Shown: positions 43,321 through 53,272, counted from the stretch's first letter. The stretch: 64,000 nucleotides of DNA from Vibrio sp. PID17_43 (GCF_002608565.1 NZ_LIXM01000001.1:124001-188000); one strand, 5' to 3'. Program-made: numbers and translations. The notes: generated by a model not told the origin, from the sequence alone.

Positions 43321-44250
43321 ATGACACTACCAGCCAGACACAAACTAACACTAAGTTTGGACCCAGATGCAGATCTACATTTTTGCGTCCCGGCCTTCCT
43401 TCTTCATGAATTCAACTATGCACGTTCTTTAGAAGAAGGACTGGCATTGAGTCTCGACCCCGAATTTAACCATCAATATCGCGTCGCTCTGAGGCGAACC
43501 AGATCGCTCTGCCTTTTACTAAAAGAGACCCTGCCTCCTTTTGAATTAAGCATTCTAAAGCCGAGTCTTAAACTATTAATGAAGCAAACCAATAAATTAA
43601 GGGATCTCGATGTGTTCATCTTGGGTAAAGCCGCTTATTACGCGATGTTGCCAGAGCGCAAAGAATCACTACATAAAGTCTTTGCTCATATAGAAGCACG
43701 CCAACGTATAGAACAATCAAGAGTTAGTTTATGGCTACAGAGTGATGGTTACCAGAAAACATGTGTCTTACTGAGTAATAGCTTCCATCGTGCAATAAGT
43801 AATGACGATGATACGCTCCAAAACTCCACACTGGCGTTTTCAAATAGCAAAGTACTTAGTCACTTTACAAAGGTCATCAAAGCCAGTAAAAAGCTCTCCC
43901 CCACCAGCCCTGACGATGCCATTCATCGCCTAAGAATTGAGTGTAAAAAACTACGCTATCTTCTTGAGTATTTTTCAGTTTTCTATCCCGATGAGCGGCA
44001 CAAGTCCAACGTAAAACATCTCAAGTCTCTCCAAGACAGCTTGGGGGATTTCAATGACACATCATCCCAACTGGCTTTCTTTAGGCAGCAACGTGAATCG
44101 AACGTATTTGGAAAAGAGGAACTGAAAACTGTTAAAACGTTGCTAAAAAAACTTAAAATGCACCACTTTGATGCTAGGTTATCCGTTTTAAATCACCTTA
44201 AAGATTTTCAGCGCGCAATCCATCAAAATGCGTCACTCAGTATTTATTGA
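43321..44250 (+). CDS. CHAD-domain protein
   Basis: A 309-residue protein of alpha-helical repeats with conserved basic and histidine positions: HQYRVALRRTRSL, LRDLDVFIL, HRLRIECKKLRYLLEYF and LKSLQDSLGDFND. CHAD domains bind inorganic polyphosphate. There is no CYTH domain here, so this is a stand-alone CHAD protein. ATG 43321 follows AAGGAG by seven bases; upstream frame to 43192 was rejected. No operon partner. Confidence 0.9.
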   Translation: MTLPARHKLTLSLDPDADLHFCVPAFLLHEFNYARSLEEGLALSLDPEFNHQYRVALRRTRSLCLLLKETLPPFELSILKPSLKLLMKQTNKLRDLDVFILGKAAYYAMLPERKESLHKVFAHIEARQRIEQSRVSLWLQSDGYQKTCVLLSNSFHRAISNDDDTLQNSTLAFSNSKVLSHFTKVIKASKKLSPTSPDDAIHRLRIECKKLRYLLEYFSVFYPDERHKSNVKHLKSLQDSLGDFNDTSSQLAFFRQQRESNVFGKEELKTVKTLLKKLKMHHFDARLSVLNHLKDFQRAIHQNASLSIY

Positions 44251-44345
44251 TGCTAATGAGTAAGTACATTCGAAAAAAGATTTTTTGATGAAAGGTAACA
44301 GATAAGAGCATATCTCCTAAACAAAAAAACGGATTTTGGATTGAA

Positions 44346-44591
44346 CTATAGGGAAGCAATTTCTTTATCAAGTTGGTATTTGCTGTCAGTAACGATGCGC
44401 TCTAGTACTTCTACGCGCTGCTTTAAGTCTTCAACCTGCTTTTTGAGGCTATCTCGCTCTTCTTTGGCCATCTGATTGCGGTCTGATATTTCTAATGCCT
44501 TCACTTCCTTACGATGGTTCAGGATCAGTTTAACGATACCACCACCAAATATTGCCCCAAATACAATAAATACTATCAGTACGTCTTCCAT
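44346..44591 (-). CDS. Small membrane protein with coiled coil (PspB-like topology)
   Basis: An 81-residue protein with one N-terminal helix (VLIVFIVFGAIFGGGIVKLIL) and a long heptad-patterned coiled coil (EERDSLKKQVEDLKQRVEVL). This is the layout of PspB, though clear sequence identity is not evident and no pspA or pspC is adjacent. Function unknown. Confidence 0.7.
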   Translation of the reverse strand: MEDVLIVFIVFGAIFGGGIVKLILNHRKEVKALEISDRNQMAKEERDSLKKQVEDLKQRVEVLERIVTDSKYQLDKEIASL

Positions 44592-44726
44592 AACGTCTTA
44601 TTCCTTTTGTGTTATCTGCATCCAAGTCATTATAAGTAAAGCATTTAAAAGGCAAATATCAAATCTAAATTCCATCACGCAGGGGGAGGATTTGAATATC
44701 GTCGCACATGAGTAAACATCGTAAGC

Positions 44727-46433
44727 TTATGCACAACAATTGCAATTGCGCTTGTAGCGATCCATCATCCCTATTCCTGGGTTGAACATATTGGTTGGAT
44801 CCAATTCATAGTAAAACGCCTGCAAACTGTTTTCTGCTTCATACAGATGACCAACATTATGTTCCGCGGGATATTTCGCTCCACGTGTATTTAGGTGCTC
44901 TAACATCAGCTTCTTCATACGTTTGGTATCTGTTCCTTTTTTAAAAATATAATCTTGATGGAACACATAACACATGAAATGCCCATAATAGAGAGACTTA
45001 ACGAGGTTCTTACTTACTTCCTCAGGTAATGTTTCTAACCATTCCTCATCGTTACGTCGTAACGCAATATCGAGAGCAACAATGTCTTCCACTTCCTTGC
45101 GGTGAATGGTTTCGTATCGAATCGCAGCACCTGCCGCTGCAAAACGGTGTAGATACGCTTTCTTACCCTCTTCTGGCGTACATTCGAAGAAGTCACTGTC
45201 GTGCTCAGCCGCCCAAACTTCTTTGAGGTATTTCTGCGCTTCTGCAATACCGCCATCGCTCATTTTAAGTACAAGATGGTGTTCGTACTTATCACGGTAT
45301 TCCAACATGCGCTTAGGAAGATGCTGCGGAAATAACTTGCTCGCGTAGTAGAGAAGAGTATCTGGCAGGTATTTACTGACTAAAGGTACACGCTCTAAGA
45401 AGTTTTCAACCTTGGCTTTTAGCGAGAACATCTTAGGCAGATTGTCCGTGCCTAACAAATCGATAGAAAGGAACACGTCTTTACCATATTTCTCCGCCAT
45501 GTTGAAGATGTCACGGTGAAGGTACTCACCCATTTCTGGCAAGTTGTCAAACTGTGTAAGGAAGTCTTTTCTCAGCTTGGTAAGTTTATCTGGATCGTTA
45601 GTACCTAAATAGAACACCTGCTCTTTCTCTGGGATTGGATAGCTGTCGACTCGAACCGCAAACACACCCAGTTTACCCGCACAGCCGCTCGCCTCGTACA
45701 GACGTCGCTCGTCGGCATTAAAGCGCGATGGAATATCAGAAGTCACATCGCGGACACGTTCGTCGTACTCTTTGTCTGATGCCATGCGCTCATCATGAAT
45801 CACTTTATCTGGATCAAAGTTACCATCTTGGATGTTTTGTAAGATCTCTTCAGGCGTCGAGCCTAAGCCTTCAATACCAAGATGGTTAACAAGATTGAGC
45901 TTACCCTCTTTGTCGACTTGAGCGAATATGGCTAATTCTGTATAGGCAGGACCACGTTTAACCAGAGCGCCACCAGAGTTATTTGCAATACCGCCTACAA
46001 CGGTTGCGCCAAGAGAAGAAGAGCCAATCACCGAATGCGGTGCACGGTTAACTGCTCGCAACTCTTTTTCTAACGAATGCAGACTCGCCCCCGGAAGACA
46101 AATCGCTTGCTTGCCACCGTCTAACAGATAGATTTGCTTCATCTTGGTGATATTAATCACCACCACATCACGGTCGTAATCACTACCACTTGGCGTAGAA
46201 CCTTCTGTCAGCCCCGTCTTAGCCGCCTGCATAATGATGATGCAATTGTTGTCCACACACTGTTTAATCACCTTCCACTGCTCTAGCAGAGTATTGGGAA
46301 AAACCACCGCCAACGCCGTGCCGCTTCCTGAGCGAAAACCGCTGCGGTAATACTTGGTTTTGATTTCATCGGTAAGGACGTTTTCGTCTCCGACAATGGT
46401 GACAAATGCGTCGATGAGCTGCTTCTGTTTCAT
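44727..46433 (-). CDS. dld: D-lactate dehydrogenase, quinone-dependent
   Basis: A 568-residue FAD enzyme, matching E. coli Dld (571). It has the PCMH FAD-binding domain (MQAAKTGLTEGSTPSG near 85, SLGATVVGGIANNSGGALVKRG near 140), a membrane-association domain and a C-terminal cap (YPAEHNVGHLY, LDPTNMFNPGIGMMDR). It oxidises D-lactate to pyruvate and passes electrons to quinone at the inner membrane. ATG 46433 gives the family N-terminus; the frame extends upstream without support. Ends with an unusual CNCCA. Confidence 0.93.
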   Translation of the reverse strand: MKQKQLIDAFVTIVGDENVLTDEIKTKYYRSGFRSGSGTALAVVFPNTLLEQWKVIKQCVDNNCIIIMQAAKTGLTEGSTPSGSDYDRDVVVINITKMKQIYLLDGGKQAICLPGASLHSLEKELRAVNRAPHSVIGSSSLGATVVGGIANNSGGALVKRGPAYTELAIFAQVDKEGKLNLVNHLGIEGLGSTPEEILQNIQDGNFDPDKVIHDERMASDKEYDERVRDVTSDIPSRFNADERRLYEASGCAGKLGVFAVRVDSYPIPEKEQVFYLGTNDPDKLTKLRKDFLTQFDNLPEMGEYLHRDIFNMAEKYGKDVFLSIDLLGTDNLPKMFSLKAKVENFLERVPLVSKYLPDTLLYYASKLFPQHLPKRMLEYRDKYEHHLVLKMSDGGIAEAQKYLKEVWAAEHDSDFFECTPEEGKKAYLHRFAAAGAAIRYETIHRKEVEDIVALDIALRRNDEEWLETLPEEVSKNLVKSLYYGHFMCYVFHQDYIFKKGTDTKRMKKLMLEHLNTRGAKYPAEHNVGHLYEAENSLQAFYYELDPTNMFNPGIGMMDRYKRNCNCCA

Positions 46434-46703
46434 ATCCGTATCTCTAGTTATTATGCCTAGCCAATATAAGTAGTCCGAACCTGAACGTTCATGCCTCAAA
46501 CGTCCGGCAACGACGCTCAGATGCAATCGGCCACATTAATTACTCATAGATTCATGAACTTACAATTTGCAGAACTTTATAATCAACAAAGAAACTTATC
46601 GTTCCCAAAAAGAAACAATAGCAAAGTACATTGTTAACAAATGTGCACCATATCGAAGAACAAGAAAGTTCACACTTGGCTTTTAAAGATTTCTCCAACA
46701 AGA
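46434..46703. other. Intergenic region upstream of dld
   Basis: About 270 bases before the GH3 terminator. AT-rich; must hold the dld promoter. No operator recognised. Confidence 0.5.
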
Positions 46704-46728
46704 AAGGCGAGCTAATGACGCTCGCCTT
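46704..46728 (-). terminator. Terminator after GH3 lipoprotein gene
   Basis: AAGGCGAGC pairs with GCTCGCCTT around a 7-base loop; leftward it is followed by TCTTG. Confidence 0.8.
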
Positions 46729-46766
46729 GTTATTACTCGATTAAGTAATTTTTCTGAACGGTCTGT

Positions 46767-49700
46767 TTACTTCGTAAAGTGAATATCACTGATTTCAAAC
46801 TCTACGCCAGCTTGGGTGTTGGCCCACGCAGGGAAGATAGTGAACGTCTTAACGGTTTGAGCCCAGTACTTGTTATCAAACTTCTCTGCGATGGTGGTCA
46901 TTGGCACGGTCACTTTTATATCCGTATTCAACGTAATGTTCTCCCCATCCAATTCAGGTGCAAAAATGTCACCGGTATCACCATCAGCATTCCCTAGCTT
47001 AAACACCAATCCGGTTTGATCGTTGTCAGACTTTTGTGCCCCCAATGTCGATACGTTAACCGTAAACACCAGCGAACCCGCTTCGGTGAAATTTTCTAAG
47101 TTTTGGACATCAAAGTTAAAATGCAGCAATCCCTTGTAAGCCTCTGGACTCGCACTGTTATAGACGACCAACGCGCCATCAGCAGCTTGCGTTGCCGTCA
47201 TATGGGTTTCACCATCAGGAATAGGCTCCCATCCATCCGTAGTATATTGGTCTGAAGTATTTATTTGCGCGTTAAAGTCAGTAAAGATGTTGTACATGTC
47301 TCCCGTCAATGGAGGGAGCGCTTCATCTAGCATATCTTCACAACTTACTGCATCCGAAGGTAAGCCATCTGGATTCGGAACGTAACGAATCTTGCCTAGA
47401 TCAAACTCCACAGCTTCAGTTGAATACATCATGAAAGGTGTGTTCAATATTTGGAAGCTCATGCCTGTGTCTTTCAAACATTGGAGCGGTACTTTGATCG
47501 TCGTCCAGACGCTATCGGATGGCTCAGGCAATACTTTGTTGATCTTGACTTCGCCACGGCAAGGGTATTCACAGTGAGTCGACAACACTAAGCTCTTCGG
47601 TGCTGTGGTTACCATGCGAATATCAAACTCCACGGTCGAATCGGCATTCATGTAACTGTTGTAGTCTGCCCCCTGTTCATCTGGTGTTTGCATGTAAATT
47701 TGCGCAGCTGAATTGCCAACGAAATCGCCAGTTTCGCCCGAGAATTTCACATTAATTGCCGACTGCTGCATGCCATCGTAGTTGATGCCTTTCGTCGTTA
47801 CTGAGCCGATTGTGGTGGTGTCTTTGCTGATTTCAACGCCAGCCCAACCATTTGCACTACCGGACATTCTTGCAACAAACTCACCTTTTGCGTCTTTACC
47901 AAAGATCTCTAACGGGAACTCAGCAATACCATTGTCTGGCTCGCCCATCCCACAACCATAATCACGCGAATCGAGTGGAATGTCGTTTAAGTCTTCATAA
48001 AGCGCCGGGACATCAGTCTGATTAGCGTAGTTCAAACCATAACCGTACGGGAATAACGGCTTGTGTTCGCCTTCAATATCCTGCTCAATCAACTCACCGT
48101 TTATGCCATCAATGGGTGTTGTATAGTTAGGGATATTAAGAGCTTTGCGGTTGATGGTGGTCGAACACTTCTTAGCGCCCCACGAGTAAGAGAGCTTACC
48201 TTTGAAATCCGCGCCATCTTTTGCGAACAGCACATCAGTAATACCTAAACCTTCCGTTCCCGGTAGCCAAGCCGCAACGAACGCATCAGAGTTGTTGATC
48301 TCTTCATTAACGTAAAGCGGACGCCCAGAGAAGAATACCGTGACGACTTTGTACCCTTCTTCTTTTAGCGTTTTGATCGTATCAAGATCCTCTTGATAAG
48401 AGGCTTTTAACTTTGAGAATTCAAGTGTTTGAGCTTTGCTAATGTCGCCAAACATTTCTGCATAAGGATCTTCACCAATAACCACAAGCGCAATAGCATC
48501 TTCAGGTGTTGTAGCTGAAGCATCCGTAAAGACATTTTCTTCACCAACTTCTTGTTGCATTGCCATAAGCACCGTTTGTGCGTTCGGGAAGTCTTTCTCT
48601 ATCGTGTTGCCATCACCTTGCCAAGAGAGCGACCAACCACCCGTTTGTTTGGTGATGTCGTTGGCAGCTGAACCTGTTACCAAGAATTTCGCATCTGATT
48701 TCAAAGGCAGAATTTGATCCTGGTTCTTAAGCAACACTAAGGTTTCTGAAACCGCTTGGCGCGCAATAGCAACGTGTTCTGGCGCGCTGAGCACGGATTG
48801 GTCACCCGCTAACGAACGCTCAGATGGCTTAGGTTTCTCCCAAAGGTTTGCACGCATTTTGACGCGCAGAATACGGGTTACGGCATCATCAATACGAGAC
48901 ATTGGGATCATACCTGCGTTAACTTGGTCAATTACATTCTGATAGAACGCTTGCCAATCGTTACGCGAGGTCACCATAAACACGTCATTACCGGCGATCA
49001 CTGCTTGCGGACAGTTTGCGGCGGTACAGCCATTGATTTCCCCTTGTCCGTTCCAATCTGTAACGACTAAACCGTCAAAACCTAATTTACCCTTCAGGAC
49101 ATCAGTGATCAGGTATTGTGAGCCGTGGATTTTCTGGTTTTGCATGTAATCGCCACCATCCTCAGCACCGTCGATACCGACCATAGGATCATAGTTGACA
49201 TCGTTCCACCATGAGTTAAACGAAGACATCACCACTTGCGCGCCCGCATTCAAACCTCCTATGTAGCCCATTGCATGGATGTTACGTAGGTACTCTTCTG
49301 TGTAACGGTTCTCACCATGGTCAACGCCGCCCAACGTACCACCGTCACCTACCCAGTGCTTCACGTTAGAGATTACGTTGGTGTCCCCTTTCAAGCCCTC
49401 TTCGCCACCCTGAATACCTTCCACCATGCGCTTCGCATATTCATATACGATTTCTGGATCTTCAGAGTAACCTTCGTATACACGCCCCCAACGATAATCG
49501 CGTGGCGTCGCAACGGTCGGTGCAAATGTCCAATCAAGACCTGTCGCAACAACCTCTCTTGCGGTCGCTTTTCCGATTTCTTCAATCAAATCTGGGTTGC
49601 GAGCTGCCCCCAAACCGATGTTATGAGGGAATACCGTCGCCATAAAAACGTTGTTGTGGCCATGAACTGCATCGGTTGCCCACATAAAAGGAATTCGAAA

Positions 49701-50096
49701 CCCTCTCTCTGCGTAAGCTTCTTCTAATGCCAGCCAAAACTTATCCGCTTCATCCGCCCAATCTTGTGCGGTTGAGTATTTATCATCATTTGGGAAGCCG
49801 CCGCCACCATTTAGGATAGAGCCCAGCTTATAGGTTTTCGCCTCCTCCGGTGTTACTTCGCGAAGATCCGGCTGAATCATTTGCCCCACCTTTTCTTCCA
49901 GCGTCATTAACGCAAGAATCCTCTGAATTTCAGCCTCCATTGCATCATCTTTTTGGATGGCACTGTCGACATCCGTCCATTCTGCAAAATAAGGAATTGG
50001 ACTGGTTGAAATCGTGTCACTATCTGAGTCATTGCAGCCTGAGATCATCGCCATTGAGACAAGAATACTGACGATTGTTTTCTTTGTTCGTAGCAC
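46767..50096 (-). CDS. Glycoside hydrolase family 3 beta-glucosidase/exo-glucanase, lipoprotein
   Basis: A 1109-residue lipoprotein: lipobox ISGC (C21), GH3 N-domain (MTLEEKVGQMIQPDL; KHWVGDGGTLGGVDHGENR), nucleophile Asp in LVVTDWNGQGEI near residue 340, GH3 C-domain (ETLVLLKNQDQILPLK; PLFPYGYGLNY), then an ExoP-type carbohydrate-binding domain (about 700-880) and another beta-sandwich module (about 925-1109). Such enzymes remove glucose from beta-1,3/1,4-glucans. The start is a GTG at 50096 with AGGAG seven bases upstream; the ATG at 50153 would put 19 residues before the signal peptide. Confidence 0.9.
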   Translation of the reverse strand: MLRTKKTIVSILVSMAMISGCNDSDSDTISTSPIPYFAEWTDVDSAIQKDDAMEAEIQRILALMTLEEKVGQMIQPDLREVTPEEAKTYKLGSILNGGGGFPNDDKYSTAQDWADEADKFWLALEEAYAERGFRIPFMWATDAVHGHNNVFMATVFPHNIGLGAARNPDLIEEIGKATAREVVATGLDWTFAPTVATPRDYRWGRVYEGYSEDPEIVYEYAKRMVEGIQGGEEGLKGDTNVISNVKHWVGDGGTLGGVDHGENRYTEEYLRNIHAMGYIGGLNAGAQVVMSSFNSWWNDVNYDPMVGIDGAEDGGDYMQNQKIHGSQYLITDVLKGKLGFDGLVVTDWNGQGEINGCTAANCPQAVIAGNDVFMVTSRNDWQAFYQNVIDQVNAGMIPMSRIDDAVTRILRVKMRANLWEKPKPSERSLAGDQSVLSAPEHVAIARQAVSETLVLLKNQDQILPLKSDAKFLVTGSAANDITKQTGGWSLSWQGDGNTIEKDFPNAQTVLMAMQQEVGEENVFTDASATTPEDAIALVVIGEDPYAEMFGDISKAQTLEFSKLKASYQEDLDTIKTLKEEGYKVVTVFFSGRPLYVNEEINNSDAFVAAWLPGTEGLGITDVLFAKDGADFKGKLSYSWGAKKCSTTINRKALNIPNYTTPIDGINGELIEQDIEGEHKPLFPYGYGLNYANQTDVPALYEDLNDIPLDSRDYGCGMGEPDNGIAEFPLEIFGKDAKGEFVARMSGSANGWAGVEISKDTTTIGSVTTKGINYDGMQQSAINVKFSGETGDFVGNSAAQIYMQTPDEQGADYNSYMNADSTVEFDIRMVTTAPKSLVLSTHCEYPCRGEVKINKVLPEPSDSVWTTIKVPLQCLKDTGMSFQILNTPFMMYSTEAVEFDLGKIRYVPNPDGLPSDAVSCEDMLDEALPPLTGDMYNIFTDFNAQINTSDQYTTDGWEPIPDGETHMTATQAADGALVVYNSASPEAYKGLLHFNFDVQNLENFTEAGSLVFTVNVSTLGAQKSDNDQTGLVFKLGNADGDTGDIFAPELDGENITLNTDIKVTVPMTTIAEKFDNKYWAQTVKTFTIFPAWANTQAGVEFEISDIHFTK

Positions 50097-50580
50097 GTTA
50101 TAGCTCCTGAAATATTTTGTTATCCAACGAAACCACACGTTAAAAACGTGCAAGTCACGGCTTATTTTTCACTACAGGGGTTTTATTTAGACTACTGAAA
50201 TAAAAAACAAATAATGCTGTTTTAGTCACAGAAATGGCTCGTTTAGTTAGAAATGTTAGTTCATGAAACAAATAAACAAATTGCCGAATTTTGCTAAGGT
50301 GCGATACCCCATATGACAGAAAGCGACTGGTACTTTTGAATGATATGAACGTTATTTTACAGATTCATAGAAATGTGATTTATTTAAAGTCTTAACAAAG
50401 TGCACTAGTGATACGCATTCCATATTCAACAAATTAAAATTGAGTGAAGTTGCATAACTTTGAAGTATATTCACACAAATGAAGTCGATTATTTTTCACC
50501 GCGTTTTAAGTTCGACATTGAGTACAAATCCAGAGAAATAAGATTTGATGATTTAGCTTACCGAGAGGAATTTGAGGTAT
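50097..50580. other. Intergenic region upstream of GH3 gene
   Basis: About 480 AT-rich bases. It holds the GH3 promoter. A CRP-like half-site (AATGTGATTTATT near 50370) is visible, but no full palindrome. No gene seen. Confidence 0.45.
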
Positions 50581-50611
50581 AAAAAAAGACGCCATAAAGA
50601 CGTCTCTTTTA
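50581..50611 (-). terminator. Terminator of tRNA-Cys copy 4
   Basis: AAAGACG and CGTCTCTTT form an imperfect stem beside A- and T-rich flanks, seven bases from the tRNA 3' end. Confidence 0.65.
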
Positions 50612-50617
50612 AGAATT

Positions 50618-50691
50618 TGGAGGCGCCTCCCGGAGTCGAACCGAGGTCCACGGATTTGCAATCCGCTGCATAGCCACTCTGCCAAGGCGCC
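50618..50691 (-). tRNA. tRNA-Cys (GCA), copy 4
   Basis: Identical to the three other tRNA-Cys genes, with CCA encoded. It stands alone with its own promoter (TATTAT read leftward near 50750) and terminator. Confidence 0.97.
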
Positions 50692-51267
50692 AAATTGTCA
50701 ACGCTTGCGATACGGTACTCGCTGCGTGCGTTGCTACTTTACGGATTAAAGCATAATAGTCAAACAAAAATCTGTGCTTTTACGTGCGTTCGCTTTGTTT
50801 TGAATCAAATGGCTGGAGATTTGATCTATTTGAGCAAAAATAGGGCTACATTAATGACTAATGACTCCCTACACGGTTAAGAATACGCCCGACCACGTTG
50901 CGATGATAAGACCAAGAAGGAAGACGCTTTCGCTAGCTTGTTGATACGCTCTGAAAGAAGTGCCTATTCTGCTTTGGATGCAAAAGATGGTTGAATCATA
51001 GAAGCTCTAGCTGTCGAACTGAGGCTGTATATAATTTTATACATTTACTATCACTTTGTTACTAGTGTATTTTTTGTGACCCCCCTCTTATACCAGAAGT
51101 TTTTGCAGGCGTGCGGGAGCAACCATAGCTTTTATTTATGAGATGTAGATCACTAAATAATCTGATTTAGCAAGAGTACGAAACCATTTTCTTCTTTTGT
51201 TTCCGATGGTTTGTGGTTAATGTTCAACACATGTCAATGCGCGGTTACATCTAGGATTCACAGCTGC
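50692..51267. other. Long intergenic region before Nudix gene
   Basis: About 575 bases. It holds the tRNA-Cys promoter, a possible gene remnant (50869-51006) and the Nudix promoter. Nothing else recognised. Confidence 0.45.
50869..51006 (-). pseudogene. Possible remnant of a small membrane protein gene
   Basis: An open stretch of about 45 codons without a start reads as a membrane-protein C-terminus (AYQQASESVFLLGLIIATW then SGVFLTV and stop). Composition is protein-like, but there is no initiation signal. Family not recognised. Confidence 0.3.
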
Positions 51268-51783
51268 ATGAGTAATACAATTCATAAATGGAAGCAGATT
51301 TCTTTAATTGAAGAACAAGTTGAACTTCCTACTGGTCGGATGATCACACATACCACTATCCAACACCCCGGTGCTGCCGTTATCTTACCTATTACATCAG
51401 ATGGCTACATCGTTCTTGTTAATCAATTCCGCCCCTCTCTTAACAAATGGCTGCTTGAATTGCCTGCTGGTACGCGTGAAGGTGATGAAGATCCGTTGCA
51501 TTGTGCCCAAAGGGAATTAGAGGAAGAAACAGGATACAGCGCTGACAAGTTCACATCGCTTGGTCAAGTGACTCCGCTTGCTGGTTTCTGTGATGAAATC
51601 CAGTACTTGTTTGTTGCCGAACAGCTGAACAAGACCAATCGATACGAGTGTGATGATGACGAAGTGATTGAAGTAGTAACATTGTCACGAGAAGAGCTCG
51701 AACAACAAATTATTCAAGGCATTGTTACTGATGCCAAAACTATCGCTTGCCTAAGCAAAGCTCGTCTTTGCGGTTATATTTAG
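51268..51783 (+). CDS. Nudix hydrolase (ADP-ribose pyrophosphatase type)
   Basis: A 171-residue enzyme with a perfect Nudix box: G-X5-E-X7-REL-EEE-TG (GTREGDEDPLHCAQRELEEE then TGY). LPAGTREGDED before the box and PLAGFCDEI after it match the NudF/YffH group, which hydrolyses ADP-ribose and nucleotide sugars. The frame is open 19 codons upstream; ATG 51268 fits the family start. It is 24 bases upstream of threonine aldolase and likely cotranscribed. Confidence 0.9.
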   Translation: MSNTIHKWKQISLIEEQVELPTGRMITHTTIQHPGAAVILPITSDGYIVLVNQFRPSLNKWLLELPAGTREGDEDPLHCAQRELEEETGYSADKFTSLGQVTPLAGFCDEIQYLFVAEQLNKTNRYECDDDEVIEVVTLSREELEQQIIQGIVTDAKTIACLSKARLCGYI

Positions 51784-51807
51784 GTCTTTTCGACCGAGGA
51801 GAGAATT

Positions 51808-52812
51808 ATGGACTTTCGTTCTGATACCGTTACGCAACCAACCCAAGCCATGCGGGAAGCCATGTTTACCGCGCCTGTCGGCGATGACGTATACGGCGAT
51901 GACCCTACCGTAAATGAATTAGAACAATTTGCAGCCGAGCTTGCGGGTTTTGAAGCGGCGATGTTCACCACTTCTGGTACACAAGCTAACTTACTTGGCT
52001 TAATGGCGCACTGTGAACGCGGTGACGAATACCTATGTGGTCAGCAAGCACACAACTACAAGTACGAAGCTGGTGGCGCTGCGGTACTCGGCTCTATTCA
52101 ACCTCAACCGATTGAAAACAACCCAGACGGCACTCTGCCATTCGATAAACTAGAAGCAGCGATTAAACCAGATGATGCACACTTTGCGCGTACTCGCCTA
52201 CTAAGCTTAGAGAACACCATCAACGGTAAAGTGATTCCTCTTTCTTACCTTGCACAAGCTCGCGAATTTGTAAACAAACATAACTTACAGATGCACCTAG
52301 ACGGCGCTCGCGTATTCAACGCAGCCGTTGCACTTGATGTTCCTGTAAAAGAGATCGGTCAGTATTTTGATTCGATGACGATCTGTCTGTCGAAAGGTCT
52401 TGCTGCCCCTGTAGGTTCATTATTGCTTGGCAGCAAAGAGTACATCGCTAAAGCACGTCGCCTAAGAAAGATGGTCGGCGGTGGCATGCGCCAAGCAGGG
52501 ATTCTTGCTGCAGCGGGCAAACTGGCGCTTACTGAACAGGTTGAACAGTTAAAACAAGACCACATCAACGCAAAAATGCTGGCTGAAGGCTTAGCTGAAT
52601 TGCCTGGTTTTTCGGTAAACCCTGAATTTGTTCAAACCAACATCGTATTTGCAAAGCTTGAGCCTGAAGTAGACATCGTTGGCATTGCTGAAAAAATGAA
52701 AGAGCAAGGCATTACAATCACACCAGCAAATCCAATTCGCTTCGTGACACACAAAGATATTTCGGCACAAGACATCGATATCTTCCTATCTAGCCTTAAA
52801 TCTCTACTTTAA
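51808..52812 (+). CDS. ltaE: Low-specificity L-threonine aldolase
   Basis: A 334-residue PLP enzyme that splits threonine/allo-threonine into glycine and acetaldehyde. Signatures: MDFRSDTVTQPT at the start, VGDDVYGDDPTVNELE, the histidine of QQAHNYKYEAGG, LHLDGARVFNA-type Asp (MHLDGARVFNA), and the PLP lysine in CLSKGLAAPVGS. RBS GAGGAGAG. Length matches E. coli LtaE (333). Terminator at 52830. Confidence 0.95.
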   Translation: MDFRSDTVTQPTQAMREAMFTAPVGDDVYGDDPTVNELEQFAAELAGFEAAMFTTSGTQANLLGLMAHCERGDEYLCGQQAHNYKYEAGGAAVLGSIQPQPIENNPDGTLPFDKLEAAIKPDDAHFARTRLLSLENTINGKVIPLSYLAQAREFVNKHNLQMHLDGARVFNAAVALDVPVKEIGQYFDSMTICLSKGLAAPVGSLLLGSKEYIAKARRLRKMVGGGMRQAGILAAAGKLALTEQVEQLKQDHINAKMLAEGLAELPGFSVNPEFVQTNIVFAKLEPEVDIVGIAEKMKEQGITITPANPIRFVTHKDISAQDIDIFLSSLKSLL

Positions 52813-52829
52813 CTTGATTTTGATCATTG

Positions 52830-52856
52830 AGCTTCCCCTTAGGGGAAGCTTTATTA
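52830..52856 (+). terminator. Terminator after ltaE
   Basis: AGCTTCCCC pairs with GGGGAAGCT around TTA, followed by TTATTATAT. Confidence 0.85.
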
Positions 52857-52892
52857 TATCTCGATCCCCGTAATTTAATTCGAGAACACTCC

Positions 52893-53219
52893 ATGCTTAG
52901 ATACGTATTTTTGACGTCTCTTCTTCTTTCTTCCTCTATTATGGCTAAACCTTTCGGGGATGCCGATAAAGGCAAAGTAAAATCACCAAGCTGCGTGTAT
53001 TGCCATGGTGCTAACGGCATGACCAGTAACGACACTTACCCTAATCTTGCCGGACAAAATGCCAAATACCTCTATGATTCAATGAAAGCTTATCAAAATG
53101 GACTGCGCACAGGTCCATTAGCAGAAATGATGGCAGCACAGTTAAAAGTGCTGAATGACGACGATCTACGCGACGTCGCGGCATTCTATGCAAGCCAACC
53201 CGTTCAATTTGCCAAATAG
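52893..53219 (+). CDS. Class I c-type cytochrome (c553/c4-like)
   Basis: A 108-residue periplasmic cytochrome: signal peptide MLRYVFLTSLLLSSSIMAK, one haem site C34-x2-C37-H38 in SCVYCHG, a conserved YPNLAGQNAKYLYDSMKAY segment and a methionine region (LAEMMAAQ) for the sixth ligand. It carries electrons singly. The ATG at 52893 gives the signal peptide. Isolated; terminator at 53246. Confidence 0.9.
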   Translation: MLRYVFLTSLLLSSSIMAKPFGDADKGKVKSPSCVYCHGANGMTSNDTYPNLAGQNAKYLYDSMKAYQNGLRTGPLAEMMAAQLKVLNDDDLRDVAAFYASQPVQFAK

Positions 53220-53245
53220 CACGCATAAACTGAATAAATAACCTG

Positions 53246-53272
53246 AGCTCGCATATTTATGCGAGCTTTTTC
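53246..53272 (+). terminator. Terminator after cytochrome c gene
   Basis: AGCTCGCAT pairs with ATGCGAGCT around ATTT, followed by TTTTTCC. Confidence 0.85.

Noticed and set aside
49317..49727. 136-residue open frame opposite the GH3 gene
   Set aside because: Shadow frame of a strong GH3 coding sequence.
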